From NCBI RefSeq assembly GCF_021290385.1, contig NZ_CP089928.1, positions 2,216,501-2,280,500 of the forward strand: 64,000 nucleotides of DNA, given 5' to 3'. Source of the DNA: Microbulbifer sp. YPW16 (GTDB lineage Bacteria; Pseudomonadota; Gammaproteobacteria; Pseudomonadales; Cellvibrionaceae). The notes beneath the pieces were generated by a model. That model was given only the letters and a program-made list of their open reading frames with translations, was not told where the DNA came from and made no database searches. Below, in pieces: positions 62,602 through 64,000 of the stretch (position 1 is the first letter of the stretch; every line of letters starts with the position of its first letter). A program made the position numbers and the translations under genes.

Positions 62602-64000
62602 AGCATCCCCGTCACCTGCTGGCCGCCGCAGTGTGCAGCCTGGCCCTGGCCGGCTGCAGCCAGCCACAGGTTGCCACCCTCGCGGACCTGCCCGGTGCCG
62701 GCCTGCCGGCTGAACCGGATATCCGGATTCCGCAGGTACAGATCGATACACTCCAGCGCAACTACAAGCAGGCGCTCGTGGACCAGCAGGATCCCGCCGT
62801 GCGCCGGCAGATCAGGATGCGCCTGGCCGACCTGGAAATGGAGCGGCTGGAGCAGCTGCAGGCTGACAACCCCGGGCAGCGGGTGTCCTTCCAGCCCGCC
62901 ATCGAACGCTACCGCGCACTGGTCGCCGCACAACCCGGCGATGACTACCTCAATTACCGCCTGGCACGGGCCGAGGCACTGGACGGCAACCAGGGCGCCG
63001 CACTGCAGGCACTGGAAAATATCGCCAGCGCGAGGCCGGAATCGCCATTCATTGCCGAAGTACTGTTCCGCCGCGGCGAGGCCGCCTTCAACGACCGCCG
63101 CTACCGGGACGCGGCACGGGATTTCGACGCCGTGCTGGCCCAGGGCGAATCACCGTTTACCGATAATGCCCGCTATATGCTCGGCTGGTCGCAATTCAAG
63201 GCATCCGACTACCCGGCTTCGACGCGCACCTTCCTGGGCCTGCTCGACACCCTGCACAGCCGCGCACCGCTGGATGAACTGGACAGCGGCGACCGCCGCC
63301 TGGCCGATGACAGCCTGCGCGGGCTGGCGCTGGGATTCAGTTACCAGGGCGGCGCCGGCGCCATCGAGCCCTACAACCCGGACCGCGGGGCGCGTCCCTA
63401 CCAGCACCGCATCTATCGTGCGCTGGGGGACTGGTACCGGGAGAAAGAGCGTTTCCGTGAGGGCGCCGACAGTTACCTGGCCTTCGTCGAAAACTATCCC
63501 GGCAGCGCCGAGGCGCCGGCGTTGCACCTGCGCGCCATCGAAACCCTGCAACAGGCCGGGCTGGACGCCGAGGTGATGCCGGCCAAGCGCGAATTCGTGC
63601 GGCGCTATGGCATCCACAGCGATTACTGGCAGGCGGCCGACGACACCCAGCGTGAACAACTGGGCGCCTGGCTGCGGCCCTGGCTGGCGGAGCTTGCGCG
63701 CTTCGACCACGCCCGCGCCCAGGCCCTGCAGCAAGAGCAGCCCGGCAGCCCGCGCGAACGGCGCCAGCTGGCCACCCGGGCACGCCAGGCCTATCTCGCC
63801 GCCGCAGCCATGTACCGCGAGTACACCGAGACGTTCCCGCAGGACATCGAGACGCCGGCAATGGCATTCCTGCTGGCGGAGTGCCTGGAACAGGCCGGCG
63901 ACCGTGCCGGGGCCTGGCGGGCCTACCGGAACGTGGCCTCCACTTACCCGAAACACGAGCAGGCCACCGAAGCGGGCTATTCCGCGATCCTCAACGCCGA
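62598..64000 (+). CDS. TPR lipoprotein (partial, C-terminus beyond window)
   Basis: Reading from the GTG at 62598, which overlaps the previous stop by 4 bases, gives an open frame to the right edge (467 codons). It begins with a lipoprotein signal (VCSLALAGC, Cys near residue 20), then helical repeats of TPR/BamD type: YRALVAAQPGDDYLNYRLAR, EVLFRRGEAAFNDRRYRDAA, NARYMLGWSQFKASDY and ADSYLAFVENYPGSAEAPAL. Probably anchored to the outer membrane, working with the preceding TPR protein. It has the look of the start of an envelope machine whose remaining genes lie outside the window. Confidence 0.8.
   Translation, partial: MKHPRHLLAAAVCSLALAGCSQPQVATLADLPGAGLPAEPDIRIPQVQIDTLQRNYKQALVDQQDPAVRRQIRMRLADLEMERLEQLQADNPGQRVSFQPAIERYRALVAAQPGDDYLNYRLARAEALDGNQGAALQALENIASARPESPFIAEVLFRRGEAAFNDRRYRDAARDFDAVLAQGESPFTDNARYMLGWSQFKASDYPASTRTFLGLLDTLHSRAPLDELDSGDRRLADDSLRGLALGFSYQGGAGAIEPYNPDRGARPYQHRIYRALGDWYREKERFREGADSYLAFVENYPGSAEAPALHLRAIETLQQAGLDAEVMPAKREFVRRYGIHSDYWQAADDTQREQLGAWLRPWLAELARFDHARAQALQQEQPGSPRERRQLATRARQAYLAAAAMYREYTETFPQDIETPAMAFLLAECLEQAGDRAGAWRAYRNVASTYPKHEQATEAGYSAILNA

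Overview
The window looks like a chromosome segment of a marine, polysaccharide-degrading gammaproteobacterium, most likely a Cellvibrionales member of the Microbulbifer type. This is inferred from the laminarin-degrading gene set, Caulobacter-type TonB receptor, tryptophan-halogenase/SapC genes, a LexA box of the enterobacterial type and abundant GTAG-type REP elements; no rRNA or tRNA gene is present to fix the taxonomy.

Region 1 (1-13,300, all minus strand, visibly more AT-rich than the rest) is a defence island: a ribbon-helix-helix regulator, then sspB-, sspC- and sspD-like genes for single-strand DNA phosphorothioation, followed by an SF2 helicase, a GHKL ATPase, a phospholipase D-like nuclease, a NERD plus double-kinase protein and a phosphorothioation-associated methyltransferase that runs off the left edge. 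All nine genes overlap or abut, so they form one operon. A near-consensus LexA box lies 46 bases upstream of the first start codon, suggesting SOS control.

Region 2 (13,300-16,650) holds a junction zone without recognisable genes, a Met/Lys/Glu-rich periplasmic protein, a VOC-family protein and a small secreted protein.

Region 3 (16,650-43,850) is a laminarin (beta-1,3-glucan) utilisation region. Two tandem paralogous secreted GH16 enzymes (plus strand) are separated by a 136-base tandem REP array. A minus-strand operon encodes a sugar MFS transporter, glucokinase, two GH3 beta-glucosidase lipoproteins and a third GH16 lipoprotein. A LytS/LytTR two-component pair is divergent from it. A second minus-strand operon has a TonB-dependent receptor, two tryptophan-halogenase-like flavoproteins, SapC, a cupin-like protein and a second MFS transporter. 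Together these would cleave glucan outside the cell, import oligosaccharides through the outer membrane, hydrolyse them to glucose, import and phosphorylate it.

Region 4 (44,200-47,100) has ordinary singletons: DUF1810, a PAS-LuxR regulator with a perfect CRP-type site upstream, a DJ-1 family protein and an unrecognised protein.

Region 5 (47,150-59,900) is a two-armed extracytoplasmic redox locus. The minus arm carries an HzsA-like c-type cytochrome lipoprotein, an SH3/beta-barrel protein, a small beta-barrel, a TlpA-like thioredoxin, a DUF4266 lipoprotein and a DUF3570 outer-membrane protein. The plus arm carries a CxxCH protein, a LamG protein with two CxxCH sites, a Tat-exported protein and ApbE flavin transferase. 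Region 6 (60,050-64,000) starts a module of a periplasmic protein and two TPR-type proteins that continues past the right edge.
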